Assembly (NCBI GenBank): GCA_910577835.1
Contig: CAJTOU010000007.1
Location: 1 to 63,919, forward strand
DNA: 63,919 nucleotides
Direction: 5' to 3'
From: an uncultured Lachnospiraceae bacterium
GTDB taxonomy: Bacteria > Bacillota_A > Clostridia > Lachnospirales > Lachnospiraceae
The notes under the pieces were generated by a model. The model was not told the origin of the DNA. It saw only the letters and a list, made by a program, of their open reading frames with translations, and searched no databases. Both the position numbers and the translations under genes were made by a program. Positions 8,031 to 16,871 of this stretch are shown in pieces (the stretch's first letter is position 1; every line of letters begins with the position of its first letter).

Positions 8031-8059
8031 AAAATAGCACTTAACTTTGAATATGTCAA
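8031..8059 (-). promoter_or_regulatory. Sigma-A promoter of the hrcA operon
   Basis: On the minus strand TTGACA (8059-8054) and TATTTT (8036-8031) are spaced by 17 bases, directly upstream of CIRCE. This places the operator in the transcribed leader, the usual arrangement. Confidence 0.85.
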
Positions 8060-8168
8060 GAGTTTTTTTATTTTCTTTTGTAAATATTTTCAAATAATTC
8101 CTGTACAACATTCAGCCATTCGAGAAAAAACCTCTAAATACACAAAGTGCGGAAAAGACACTACAAAT

Positions 8169-9389
8169 TTATAATGTCTCAGACACTTTGTTCTCCAGTA
8201 AAAATTCCGCCATAACCTGATTGCTCACATCAATTCCTCTGTTTGTCAACCGAACATTGTCTTCTTCACAATAAACAAGTCCCATACCTGCCAGCCTGCT
8301 GCAAACCTTCCCATATACTTTATCAAAATTTCTTTTATAAAGTTTTTCAAATTCACTTTTAGAAATACCCTCTGTCAGTCTCAATCCCAGAAACATAAAT
8401 TCCTCCATTTGTTCTCTCTTGGAAAGTATTTGTACTTCTTTATAATATGGAAGGATTTCTTCTATATTATTACTATAATTTTCATTATTCTGAAAATATC
8501 TTTGAATATACTGTTTAAAATCATTTACATTCTGAAAACGGATATTATCAACAAGTGAGGAAGCTCCCAGTCCAAAACCAAGATAATTCTTTCTCTTCCA
8601 GTAAGAAGAATTGTGTTTTGACTCATATCCAGCTTTTGCATAGTTAGAGATTTCATATCTGTGATAGCCATTTTGTTCAAGAAACTTATTTGTATGATAA
8701 TACATCTGTCTTTCCAAATCCTCGTCCGGCAGATGTAAAAGTCCTTGACTGTACATATCAAAAAATGGAGTTCCTTCCTCTATTATCAGACTATAAGAAG
8801 AAATATGCTTTGGATTTAAATGAACAACCTGCTCGAGAGTTTTATGATAGCTGTCGTAAGTCTGGTCCGGCAGAGCCGATATAATATCCAGATTAATATT
8901 GGAGAAACCGGCACTTTCAGCAGCATGATATGTCTGTAAAAAATCCTCCCATGTATGAATTCTTCCGATTTGTTTTAACTCTTCATTATGTACAGATTGA
9001 AGGCCCATGCTCAATCTGTTGATTCCTGCTTTCAGGTAAGAACAGAATTTATCATAATCTGCTGTTTTTGGATTACATTCTATTGTGATTTCAGCATCAG
9101 ACTTTATGGTATAATTTTTTTCTAAAGTAGAAAAGATTTTTTCTATATATGCTGGTTCTAAAACAGACGGCGTACCCCCGCCAAAATAAATCGTTATAAT
9201 TTGATAATCCTTGCCTTTTTTTCCGTAATACTCTCCCCATTTCATGATTTCTTTAAGTAATGCAAAAATATAGTTCTCTTGTTCAGCTTTTTCTGCTGAG
9301 AAAGAAAGAAAATCACAATAACTGCATTTTTTTAGGCAGAATGGAATATGAATATAGATACCAAGACATTGTTCTTCTGTTTTCTTCAT
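8169..9389 (-). CDS. hemW: Radical SAM protein HemW (heme chaperone)
   Basis: This 406-residue protein starts GIYIHIPFCLKKCSYCDF with the radical-SAM cluster cysteines C18, C22 and C25, then YFGGGTPSVL (SAM-binding glycines) and the HemN-type C-terminal domain (FMFLGLRLTEGISKSEF). The cysteine spacing and IHIPFC fit HemW rather than coproporphyrinogen dehydrogenase HemN. HemW binds heme and delivers it to respiratory proteins. In Firmicutes it lies between lepA and hrcA. Here lepA has been separated by an insert of about 3 kb and hemW has its own promoter. Confidence 0.9.
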   Translation of the reverse strand: MKKTEEQCLGIYIHIPFCLKKCSYCDFLSFSAEKAEQENYIFALLKEIMKWGEYYGKKGKDYQIITIYFGGGTPSVLEPAYIEKIFSTLEKNYTIKSDAEITIECNPKTADYDKFCSYLKAGINRLSMGLQSVHNEELKQIGRIHTWEDFLQTYHAAESAGFSNINLDIISALPDQTYDSYHKTLEQVVHLNPKHISSYSLIIEEGTPFFDMYSQGLLHLPDEDLERQMYYHTNKFLEQNGYHRYEISNYAKAGYESKHNSSYWKRKNYLGFGLGASSLVDNIRFQNVNDFKQYIQRYFQNNENYSNNIEEILPYYKEVQILSKREQMEEFMFLGLRLTEGISKSEFEKLYKRNFDKVYGKVCSRLAGMGLVYCEEDNVRLTNRGIDVSNQVMAEFLLENKVSETL

Positions 9390-9459
9390 TGATTTGTATC
9401 CTTTCTTGGTTCAATCTTCTGAATTTTTGTTCTTTACGTTTTTCTGATTTTCAATAAAT

Positions 9460-9487
9460 AGTTTAACATATTTTTATTTTTCTTCAA
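9460..9487 (-). promoter_or_regulatory. Candidate promoter of hemW
   Basis: On the minus strand TTGAAG (9487-9482) and TAAACT (9465-9460) are spaced by 16 bases, 70 bases before the hemW start. Both hexamers are imperfect, so this is a moderate prediction. An independent promoter makes sense because the gene no longer follows lepA directly. Confidence 0.45.
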
Positions 9488-9542
9488 TATCTTTATCTCA
9501 ATACATTTTTATTCTATCCTTTTACAAATACCCGTTCATATT

Positions 9543-9604
9543 AAAAAAGGACTATTATATTAGGAAAAATTTTATTTAGATTTCCTAACACAACAGTCCT
9601 TTTT
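9543..9604. terminator. Nested hairpin, probable bidirectional terminator
   Basis: The outer arms AAAAAAGGACT (9543-9553) and AGTCCTTTTT (9595-9604) flank inner arms TTAGGAAA (9560-9567) and TTTCCTAA (9581-9588). Both ends are A/T runs, so either strand gives a stem followed by U residues. It sits between the decayed acyltransferase region and hemW, where it would stop transcripts entering hemW. Confidence 0.6.
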
Positions 9605-9678
9605 CTATAATGTTATATACAAATACATAAGGCTTTTGTTAAAAAAGATATCTATCTTCTGTCAATTTATCTTTTAAT

Positions 9679-10036
9679 TTAAACAATGCGCCAAACAGTA
9701 CAGTTATTTAAGCCTTTTACTTCCAGCGACCTATAAAAAACAAATTTCACAATAAAATTACAGAAAATAGAATAAAATTCCGCTTGAATAATTAAATTTG
9801 CAATGCGGGAAAACCGGAATTTACTCTCTATCATAAGGTATCCTGTAATCAATACAAAACAATTTACTGATACTCTGCTAAGTGCAAGCAGAAACCAAAA
9901 AAATAATACCCTATTACCTCCTATACTTCATAAACGTTCAATATTCCTCCATGCCCAATGCATGCAGCAGTACTACCATCAGCATAGATATTACCCGTAA
10001 AACATCGATATTCGATTGCCTCTTTTTATTCACCAT
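9679..10036 (-). pseudogene. Decayed O-acyltransferase (acyltransferase_3) relic
   Basis: Two open segments on the minus strand give one recognisable family pattern. From the ATG at 10036 the frame reads NIDVLRVISMLMVVLLHALG, the typical first helix of membrane O-acyltransferases, then stops at 9938. A second frame, open from just below that point to 9679, continues with WFLLALSRVSVNCFVLITGY, the next conserved helix. At least one frameshift and one premature stop separate them, and the remaining two thirds of the protein are missing. It lies directly after another acyltransferase gene, also broken. Function is lost. Confidence 0.7.
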
Positions 10037-10093
10037 TTTTCTTAAAATTAATAACTCCAATTCTGTTAATACATAATCCTCTTATTTCCAAAA

Positions 10094-10606
10094 TCAAATA
10101 TTTTTTAATTTGGATATCCTGTCAATAATTTTATTACAGATTTTTTCATACATAATTGCACTAAAATAACTCAAGGTAAAAATTGGAATAATAAGAATAA
10201 AATATAATAGATTACTATTTAAATTTACCCCTCCCCTCGCAATTTTTATACCCTTTTGTATAATTTCCACAAAAATCCACGCAAAAAAGAAATGAACAAG
10301 ATAAATATAGTATGAACACCTTCCATAATTCTTTAATATATTTAAGCATGTTTTTTTATTATTAACAAAAGCTTTCTTTTCTGCTGAAAGTGCAAATCGA
10401 ATGAAATGATACGCAGATAACCCAACAATATATGGAATAATTATAAAGGTATATTTCCAATTTGAATAAAAAAGAACAACTGCAAACAACATTTCCATTA
10501 CTGCTATTACCAAATCAAATTTGTTTCGTTGTATACCCTTTTCATACTCAAAATAAAGTTTCGCGCCCAAAAGAAAAACTCCTATTTGATTAATAAAATT
10601 AAAATA
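10094..10606 (-). pseudogene. O-acyltransferase, C-terminal part (split by IS)
   Basis: This 170-codon open segment is the C-terminal half of an acyltransferase_3 family membrane protein. It reads in frame from 10606 (FNFINQIGVFLLGAKLYFEY), followed by several hydrophobic helices and a basic tail. No ribosome-binding site is seen at its first usable start. Removing the IS at 10607-11245 joins it in frame to the N-terminal part ending at 11246, giving a normal length of about 368 residues. Such enzymes acetylate sugars of surface polysaccharides. The substrate is unknown. Confidence 0.75.
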
Positions 10607-11245
10607 TATAACTGAACCACTACCGGCTAAAGCCGATAGGTTCAGTTTGCTGCTAAAGCAGCCTAAAGTGTTCGCCCTAAATGTTATCTTTTTCCATTTA
10701 CTTCTTATCCTATTTCAAAGTTATCAGAGTTGCTTTTCTCTTGTAGGTCTTGATTTTGAATGTAGGCTTTAATTATTTCATCCGTTACATTTCCAGTACT
10801 TGCCACAAAATATCCCCTTGCCCACAAATGCTGTCCCCAGAACTGTTTGTTCAGTTCCTTATATTCCATCTGTAGTTTTCTTGATGTATTTCCTTTGATA
10901 TATTGTACCAGCTTGCTTGCTGACAGATGCGGTGGTACTGATACCAGCAGATGTATATGGTCACTTCCTACATGACCTGCAAGTATTTCCACTTCATTAC
11001 TTTGACAGATGATTCGGATAAGTTCCCTTGTCCGAATGGCTATCTGTCCAGTTATCACCGGTTTTCGGTATTTTGTTATCCATACTAAATGATATTTAAT
11101 ATCATATGTGCAATGGGACGATTTTCTGTAATTTTCCATTCTATTCACCTCAAGTTTTAGTATCTCTACTTTTCTTTATTTTAAACTTGAAGTTATAGGG
11201 TTGACCTAAAGGTTTCGCCTTAAGGCGAGGGTTTTAACCCCATTA
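10607..11245 (-). mobile_element. IS200/IS605-family insertion sequence (tnpA only)
   Basis: The element is about 639 bp and carries one Y1 transposase gene. Subterminal hairpins take the place of inverted repeats. At the end downstream of tnpA, aactgaacc (10610-10618) pairs with ggttcagtt (10639-10647) around CGGC-TAAA-GCCG, followed by GCTGC-TAAA-GCAGC (10649-10662). At the end upstream of tnpA there is cgccttaaggcg (11216-11227) inside gggtt/aaccc. No target duplication is expected for this family. The boundaries are inferred from restoring the interrupted reading frame and may be off by a few bases. Confidence 0.85.
10705..11148 (-). CDS. tnpA: IS200/IS605 family transposase TnpA
   Basis: This 147-residue Y1 HUH transposase is full length. 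The HUH metal motif is DHIHLL (H64, H66) and the catalytic tyrosine lies in TDEIIKAYIQNQ (Y129). The N-terminal HCTYDIKYHLVWITKYRKP is characteristic. These enzymes cut and rejoin single-stranded DNA at the element's hairpin ends, often during replication. No accessory tnpB is present. With all catalytic residues intact the copy may be active. Confidence 0.95.
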   Translation of the reverse strand: MNRMENYRKSSHCTYDIKYHLVWITKYRKPVITGQIAIRTRELIRIICQSNEVEILAGHVGSDHIHLLVSVPPHLSASKLVQYIKGNTSRKLQMEYKELNKQFWGQHLWARGYFVASTGNVTDEIIKAYIQNQDLQEKSNSDNFEIG

Positions 11246-11839
11246 TACAGACAATGAATTGTTATTTAAAATAGAATCTATCTTTGAAATATGATAAAAA
11301 ATAAATATCAGACAAACCACGCTGCTTTGTACTATCCACGGAATATACCTTATTCTTTTGCTCGTTTCCATCCATGTAAAAACAACAGGTGTTACGATAT
11401 AAAATATAACAATAGTCCCTACATACCAGCCTCCTGGAACAACATTATTATTGCAGAACGGGAAAAGCCCATGCAAAAGAAAAATATTACATATTACAGC
11501 AGCAGGACTTCTATTTGAAGCAAGTCTTTTGTTTGAATGAAATACATCCAAAACAATCATATCTATAATAAATGTCAATAAAATCAAACCATAATATCCC
11601 GGCGCTATTGATTTATATCTTTTCAAATAAAACTCCTTCGGTGTCTTGCTTCTATATGACATCATAGAAGCAAATCCTGAAAGGACGATAAATATTTGAC
11701 ATCCCATTTGCCCAAATTTAAGAATATCAAAAAAATCACTTAAGTCTGAAAATTTTTGCTGTGAGTGAACGAGTATCACCATCCATATGGAGACTCCTCT
11801 TATAATATCTAATACCTCTATTCTTTTATTAATAGACAT
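11246..11839 (-). pseudogene. O-acyltransferase, N-terminal part (split by IS)
   Basis: The frame starts at the ATG at 11839, preceded by AAGGAAAT, with MSINKRIEVLDIIRGVSIWMV. That is the acyltransferase_3 signature, followed by HSQQ (likely catalytic-region histidine) and several membrane helices. It runs 198 codons to the IS boundary and would stop at once inside the IS. A longer reading from 11890 lacks a ribosome-binding site. Together with 10094-10606 it reconstitutes one O-acyltransferase. The truncated product is probably non-functional. Confidence 0.75.
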
Positions 11840-11864
11840 TTTAATTTCCTTATAAAATAAACAA

Positions 11865-12107
11865 TTAAAATAACTCTTTTTTCTTTTCAAATAAATTTAT
11901 TCCAAGTTTATGCAAAACTTTTTTTAACACTTCTATCACAAAATCCTCTTTCATAACAATTAAACATCCTAGATACATACTCAAAAACAAAACAAATGAT
12001 ATAATTAATGATAAAAATATCCCACAATCAAATAATTTTATCCATATGGAAAATAATGTTTCTATGATTATTGATAAAATTAACTGTCCCCAGTGGATGG
12101 GATGCAT
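11865..12107 (-). pseudogene. C-terminal remnant of a membrane protein, perhaps a flippase
   Basis: Eighty codons encode two hydrophobic helices and a basic amphipathic tail (EVLKKVLHKLGI). That pattern resembles the C-terminus of Wzx-type polysaccharide flippases. There is no ribosome-binding site before the first ATG and no N-terminal two thirds. It ends 25 bases before the split acyltransferase gene, as if both once belonged to a surface-polysaccharide cluster. The family call is tentative. Confidence 0.35.
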
Positions 12108-12120
12108 AGAAGAACTTGTA

Positions 12121-12273
12121 CTAAAATTTGTGAGTATTTATAAAATTAAAAATATTCGAACAAGAGGCTGCTAATATTGTAATGGCACCATATTTTACAT
12201 AATCCTGTTCAACATGAACCCCGGCATTTCGTACCGGCTGCAAGCTGACAGTCGTGTGGTGGGTAGTTAACAT
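12121..12273 (-). CDS. Short hypothetical ORF after lepA
   Basis: A 50-codon frame begins at 12273, 19 bases after the lepA stop, with AAAGGGAAAG as a possible ribosome-binding site. The translation (LQPVRNAGVHVEQDYVKYG and a hydrophobic stretch) resembles nothing I recognise. It abuts the decayed insert and may be chance coding or the edge of the inserted DNA. Confidence 0.2.
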   Translation of the reverse strand: MLTTHHTTVSLQPVRNAGVHVEQDYVKYGAITILAASCSNIFNFINTHKF

Positions 12274-12292
12274 ACTTTCCCTTTTGTTCCTG

Positions 12293-14110
12293 TCATTTAT
12301 CCTCGTCAAGCTTCAATACACTCATAAACGCCTTCTGTGGAATTTCCACATTTCCAATCTGGCGCATCCTCTTTTTTCCTTCCTTCTGCTTCTCCAAAAG
12401 CTTTCTCTTTCGGGTAATATCTCCGCCATAACATTTTGCAAGCACATCTTTCCGCATTGCCTTTACAGTTTCTCTCGCAATTACCTTGCTTCCAATCGCC
12501 GCCTGAATCGGAATTTCAAACAAATGTCTTGGAATTTCCTCTTTTAACTTCTCACACATCTTTCTTCCACGCTCATAAGCCGTATCTTTGTGAACAATAA
12601 AGGAAAGTGCATCTACCTCTTCTTTATTAATCAGAATATCCAGTTTTACAAGCTCAGAACGCTCATAACCCTTTAATTCATAGTCAAAAGAAGCATATCC
12701 TCTGGAACGGGATTTTAATGCATCAAAAAAATCATAAATAATCTCATTTAACGGAAGAATATATTTTAACAATGCCCTTGTCCCTTCAATATAATCCATG
12801 GAAAGATACTTTCCCCTGCGCTCTTGGCATAATTCCATAATAGAGCCGATAAATTCGGTTGTTACCATAATCTCCGCTTCTACCACTGGTTCTTCCATAT
12901 AATCAATTAACGAAGCGTCCGGCAGATTCGAAGGATTGGTTATCTCCACTACATCACCATCTGTTTTATATACCTTATAAACTACGCCCGGCGCTGTTGT
13001 AACAAGGTCAAGATTATACTCCCTTTCCAATCTCTCCTGTATAATTTCCAGATGAAGTAGTCCTAAAAATCCGCAGCGGAAACCAAATCCCAAAGCAACT
13101 GAAGTTTCTGCCTCATAGGAGAGAGAAGCATCGTTTAACTGAAGCTTTTCAAGCGCATCCCGAAGGTCCGGATATTTGGCACCATCTGCCGGATACATGC
13201 CGCAATATACCATTGGATTCACCTTTTTATATCCCGGAAGCGGCTCAACGCATGGCCTGTCATTATCTGTAATCGTATCACCTACCATGGTATCTCTTAC
13301 GTTTTTAATGCTTGCAGTAATATAACCTACCATACCGGCGCTTAATTCTTCGCATGGAATAAACTGCCCAGCTCCAAAATATCCTACTTCTACTACCTGC
13401 TGAACAGCGCCGGTAGCCATCATTCTGATATTTGTTCCTGCTTTTACCGTACCATTTTTCACTCTGCAAAAGATAATAACACCCTTATACGAATCATATA
13501 AACTGTCGAAAATTAATGCCTGTAATGGCGCATTTGCCTCTCCCTTTGGCGCAGGAATTCTGTGAACCACCGCCTCTAATACATCTTCAATATTCTGTCC
13601 TGTTTTTGCTGAAATTCTTGGCGCATCCTGCGCTTCAATACCAATCACATCCTCTATTTCCTCCACTACCCTGTCAGGGTCAGCGCTTGGAAGGTCGATT
13701 TTATTAATCACCGGTATTACATCAAGGTCATGGTCAAGCGCAAGATAGACATTTGCAAGCGTCTGCGCCTCAACTCCCTGTGCGGCATCCACAATCAAAA
13801 TAGCGCCGTCACACGCTGCAAGACTTCTCGAAACTTCATAATTAAAATCTACATGTCCCGGCGTATCAATTAAATTAAAAATGTATTCCTCTCCATCTCT
13901 GGCTGTATATACAATACGGACAGCCTGTGCCTTTATGGTAATTCCACGCTCTCTTTCCAGCTCCATATTGTCAAGAACCTGCTCCTGCATTTCCCTGCTG
14001 GTAAGCAGACCTGTTTTTTCTATAATTCTGTCTGCAAGTGTAGACTTGCCGTGGTCAATATGTGCTACTATACAAAAATTTCTAATTTTATCCTGACTAA
14101 TTTTAGACAT
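12293..14110 (-). CDS. lepA: Elongation factor 4 (LepA)
   Basis: This 605-residue translational GTPase has G1 AHIDHGKSTL, G2 with RGITIKAQ, G3 DTPGHVDF, G4 NKIDLP and G5 SAKTG, then domains II, III and V. The LepA-specific C-terminal domain contains YGGDITRKRKLLEKQKEGKKR. Length is standard. EF4 back-translocates or remodels stalled ribosomes at the membrane or under ionic stress. In clostridia it normally sits between spoIIP and hemW. Both neighbours are displaced here and a dedicated promoter precedes it. Confidence 0.98.
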   Translation of the reverse strand: MSKISQDKIRNFCIVAHIDHGKSTLADRIIEKTGLLTSREMQEQVLDNMELERERGITIKAQAVRIVYTARDGEEYIFNLIDTPGHVDFNYEVSRSLAACDGAILIVDAAQGVEAQTLANVYLALDHDLDVIPVINKIDLPSADPDRVVEEIEDVIGIEAQDAPRISAKTGQNIEDVLEAVVHRIPAPKGEANAPLQALIFDSLYDSYKGVIIFCRVKNGTVKAGTNIRMMATGAVQQVVEVGYFGAGQFIPCEELSAGMVGYITASIKNVRDTMVGDTITDNDRPCVEPLPGYKKVNPMVYCGMYPADGAKYPDLRDALEKLQLNDASLSYEAETSVALGFGFRCGFLGLLHLEIIQERLEREYNLDLVTTAPGVVYKVYKTDGDVVEITNPSNLPDASLIDYMEEPVVEAEIMVTTEFIGSIMELCQERRGKYLSMDYIEGTRALLKYILPLNEIIYDFFDALKSRSRGYASFDYELKGYERSELVKLDILINKEEVDALSFIVHKDTAYERGRKMCEKLKEEIPRHLFEIPIQAAIGSKVIARETVKAMRKDVLAKCYGGDITRKRKLLEKQKEGKKRMRQIGNVEIPQKAFMSVLKLDEDK

Positions 14111-14156
14111 TTCTTTCCTCTCATTCTGCCTGACGGCAATAAAAATCTCATTTGAT

Positions 14157-14186
14157 ACTATAACATTTACCTTTGTATGCTGTCAA
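14157..14186 (-). promoter_or_regulatory. Promoter of lepA
   Basis: On the minus strand TTGACA (14186-14181) and TATAGT (14162-14157) are spaced by 18 bases, 46 bases before the lepA start. The leader contains TGCCGTCAGGCAGAAT (14138-14123), a 16-mer found again ahead of the rubrerythrin start. Confidence 0.75.
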
Positions 14187-14397
14187 TTGCTTCTTTTATA
14201 ATTGTTGGCAAATTGTCGGCAAAGTACAAAAGATTTACATCGGGCAGGACTGCGCCAAAAAAATAAAAAAATATTTGTTCTGAAAAATATACAAAAAAAT
14301 GTAGGATACAAAATTTATTTTTGGAATATACCCTTAAAAATGTATATAGTAAAACTTGTTTTTTAGAATAAACGGGAAATACGTAAAAACGCCAAAA

Positions 14398-14444
14398 CCA
14401 CAATATATTGTGGTATACATGTATACAACTACAATATTTTGTAT
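14398..14444 (+). promoter_or_regulatory. Tandem NrdR boxes
   Basis: CCACAATATATTGTGG (14398-14413) is a perfect palindrome of NrdR-box type. CTACAATATTTTGTAT (14429-14444) is a second, less perfect copy. Their starts are 31 bp apart, three helical turns, which is the spacing known for NrdR site pairs. The palindrome GTATACATGTATAC (14413-14426) fills the gap. They sit just upstream of the nrdD promoter, so NrdR would repress nrdD when dATP is high. NrdR is not in the window. Confidence 0.85.
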
Positions 14445-14451
14445 ATAGTAC

Positions 14452-14480
14452 TGGACAAACCATATCCTGGATGCTATAAT
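14452..14480 (+). promoter_or_regulatory. Promoter of nrdD
   Basis: TGGACA (14452-14457) and TATAAT (14475-14480) are spaced by 17 bases. The second NrdR box ends 8 bases before the -35 hexamer. The leader that follows contains a small GCCTG/CAGGC hairpin. Confidence 0.8.
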
Positions 14481-14558
14481 ACAGAAGTGCCTGTCAGCAG
14501 GCATAAATTAAAAATATATGAAAAGACTATAATATAAAAACTTTATGAGGTGAGAAAA

Positions 14559-16688
14559 ATGAAAGTAGTTATCAAACGAGATGGTCGTCACACCGACTAT
14601 GAACGCAATAAAATTTTTATTGCCATTCAAAAAGCAAATGAAAGTGTGGACAATGACGACCGTGTCAATGACGACCAGATTTATAACATTATTGCTTCTA
14701 TCGAAGCCAGAGGAGATGAAACTCTTCCGGTTGAAACCATTCAGGATTATATTGAACAGAAATTAATGGAGGCAAGAAAATATAATCTCGCAAAAGCCTA
14801 CATTAAGTACCGCTATACCAGAGAACTTGTCAGAAAATCCAACACAACAGACGATTCCATTATGAGCCTGATTAAAAACAGCAACAAGGAATTAAAGGAA
14901 GAAAACTCCAATAAAAATGCCGCTCTGGCTTCTACGCAGCGTGATTATATGGCGGGCGAGGTAAGCAAGGATATTACAAAAAGAATCCTTCTTCCGCCAA
15001 AAATCGTCAAAGCACATGAAGAAGGCGTTATCCATTTTCATGATATGGACTATTTTATTCAGCCGATTTTTAACTGCTGCCTTGTCAATATTGGAGATAT
15101 GCTTGATAATGGTACTGTTATGAATAACAAGCTGATTGAAACTCCAAAAAGTTTCAAAGTGGCATGTACAGTTATGACACAGATTATCGCTGCCGTTGCA
15201 TCCAATCAGTATGGTGGTCAATCTGTCAATATTTCCCACCTTGGCAAATACCTGCGCATAAGCGCTGAAAAATACAGAGAGCATTATACCAAAATGCTTG
15301 GACAAACAGCTTCTTCTGAAATAATAAATAATCTTGTGGAGGACAGAGTGAAAAATGAACTGAAAGACGGTGTTCAGACCATGCAGTATCAGATTAACAC
15401 TTTAATGACCACAAATGGACAGTCACCGTTTGTTACTCTGTTTATGTACATTGAAGACGGCTACGAATATGAAGAAGAAGTCGCGATGATTATTAAAGAA
15501 ATTTTAATTCAACGTCTGGAGGGAATAAAAAATGAAAAGGGAATTTATGTAACTCCTGCGTTTCCAAAGCTTGTTTATGTACTGGATGAAAACAACTGTT
15601 TAAATGGCGGAAAATACGATGATATCACCAGACTTGCCGTGCAGTGTTCCGCAAAAAGAATGTATCCTGACTACATTTCCGCAAAGAAAATGAGGGAAAA
15701 TTATGAAGGCAATGTATTTTCTTGTATGGGATGCAGAAGCTTTTTAAGCCCATGGAAGGAGCCGGATGGGCATTATAAATGGGAAGGCCGGTTTAATCAG
15801 GGCGTGGTAAGCCTGAACCTTCCACAGATTGGGATTCTGGCCGAAGGTGATGAAGAAGCTTTCTGGCCTCTGCTGGAAGAACGTCTCTCTTTATGTTTTG
15901 AAGCGCTGATGTGCAGACATCATGCTCTGGAGGGTGTTATTTCTGATGTCAGTCCGATTCACTGGCAATATGGAGCCATTGCCCGGCTGAAAAAAGGCGA
16001 AAAGATTGACCGGCTTCTGCATGACGGATATTCTACTATTTCGCTAGGGTATATTGGTTTGTATGAAGTAACAAAGCTTATGACAGGAGTCAGCCATACA
16101 GATTCAAAAGGAACAGCATTTGCCTTAAAGGTAATGAATAGGCTTCGCAATGCCACTGATACATGGAAGACAAATACCGGCCTTGCCTTCGGACTGTACG
16201 GCACACCGGCTGAAAGTCTGTGCTATCGCTTTGCAAGAATTGATAAGGAAAGATTTGGGGATATTCCTGATATTACAGATAAGGGATATTATACAAATTC
16301 CTATCATGTGGATGTACGTGAAAAAATTGATGCATTTGATAAATTTACTTTTGAAAGTCAGTTTCAGAAGATTTCCAATGGCGGCGCTATTTCCTATGTG
16401 GAAATTCCGAATATGAGACATAATCTGGAGGCTTTGGAGGAAATTGTAAGGTTTATTTATAATAATATTCAGTATGCAGAATTTAATACAAAATCTGATT
16501 TTTGTCAGGTATGCGGGTATGACGGGGAGATTTTGATTAATGATAATTTTGAATGGGAATGTCCTCAGTGCCATAATAAAGACCAGGCAAAAATGAATGT
16601 CACAAGACGGACCTGCGGTTATCTTGGAGAAAATTTCTGGAATGTCGGAAAGACAAAAGAAATTAAATCAAGAGTGATGCATGTATAA
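14559..16688 (+). CDS. nrdD: Anaerobic ribonucleoside-triphosphate reductase
   Basis: This is the class III reductase, about 709 residues. Residues 1-90 are an ATP-cone (KVVIKRDGRHTDYERNKI) for allosteric control. The body follows, with RDYMAGEVSKDI and HFHDMDYF. A C-terminal zinc site is formed by CQVCG and CPQCHN, and the glycyl-radical loop RRTCGYLGE carries the radical glycine. It makes dNTPs without oxygen and needs the activase NrdG. The ATG at 14559 is chosen because GAGGTGAG precedes it; a GTG at 14550 overlaps that site. Usually nrdG follows directly, but here it is 4.5 kb away on the other strand. Confidence 0.97.
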   Translation: MKVVIKRDGRHTDYERNKIFIAIQKANESVDNDDRVNDDQIYNIIASIEARGDETLPVETIQDYIEQKLMEARKYNLAKAYIKYRYTRELVRKSNTTDDSIMSLIKNSNKELKEENSNKNAALASTQRDYMAGEVSKDITKRILLPPKIVKAHEEGVIHFHDMDYFIQPIFNCCLVNIGDMLDNGTVMNNKLIETPKSFKVACTVMTQIIAAVASNQYGGQSVNISHLGKYLRISAEKYREHYTKMLGQTASSEIINNLVEDRVKNELKDGVQTMQYQINTLMTTNGQSPFVTLFMYIEDGYEYEEEVAMIIKEILIQRLEGIKNEKGIYVTPAFPKLVYVLDENNCLNGGKYDDITRLAVQCSAKRMYPDYISAKKMRENYEGNVFSCMGCRSFLSPWKEPDGHYKWEGRFNQGVVSLNLPQIGILAEGDEEAFWPLLEERLSLCFEALMCRHHALEGVISDVSPIHWQYGAIARLKKGEKIDRLLHDGYSTISLGYIGLYEVTKLMTGVSHTDSKGTAFALKVMNRLRNATDTWKTNTGLAFGLYGTPAESLCYRFARIDKERFGDIPDITDKGYYTNSYHVDVREKIDAFDKFTFESQFQKISNGGAISYVEIPNMRHNLEALEEIVRFIYNNIQYAEFNTKSDFCQVCGYDGEILINDNFEWECPQCHNKDQAKMNVTRRTCGYLGENFWNVGKTKEIKSRVMHV

Positions 16689-16707
16689 AAATTAGAGAAA
16701 CAGTAAT

Positions 16708-16751
16708 AGAAGGAAGAAAAACTGTAAAATAACCTCGTTTTTCTTCCTTCT
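16708..16751 (+). terminator. Terminator after nrdD
   Basis: AGAAGGAAGAAAAAC (16708-16722) and GTTTTTCTTCCTTCT (16737-16751) are perfect 15-bp arms around a 14-base loop, 19 bases past the nrdD stop. The T-run is inside the second arm rather than after it. Confidence 0.7.
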
Positions 16752-16871
16752 CTCATTTGGGCAATTAACGCAAGCAACTTAAGTGTTGGTTATATTATTT
16801 ATATACAGATTCCATTTTTCTGTTTCTATTATCTTTTTACAAAATTAATATGTACATAACACAAAATCATA

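Noticed and set aside
8120..8210. acaaagtg/cactttgt inverted repeat at the hemW end
   Set aside because: The arms are short, one lies inside the coding region, and there is no T-run; not a convincing terminator.
11839..11890. Longer start of the split acyltransferase at 11890
   Set aside because: No ribosome-binding site, whereas AAGGAAAT precedes the ATG at 11839 and the family signature begins there.
14167..14463. 98-codon minus-strand ORF upstream of lepA
   Set aside because: Composition is Phe/Tyr/Ile-rich from AT-rich DNA, it has no ribosome-binding site, and it overlaps the lepA promoter and NrdR boxes.
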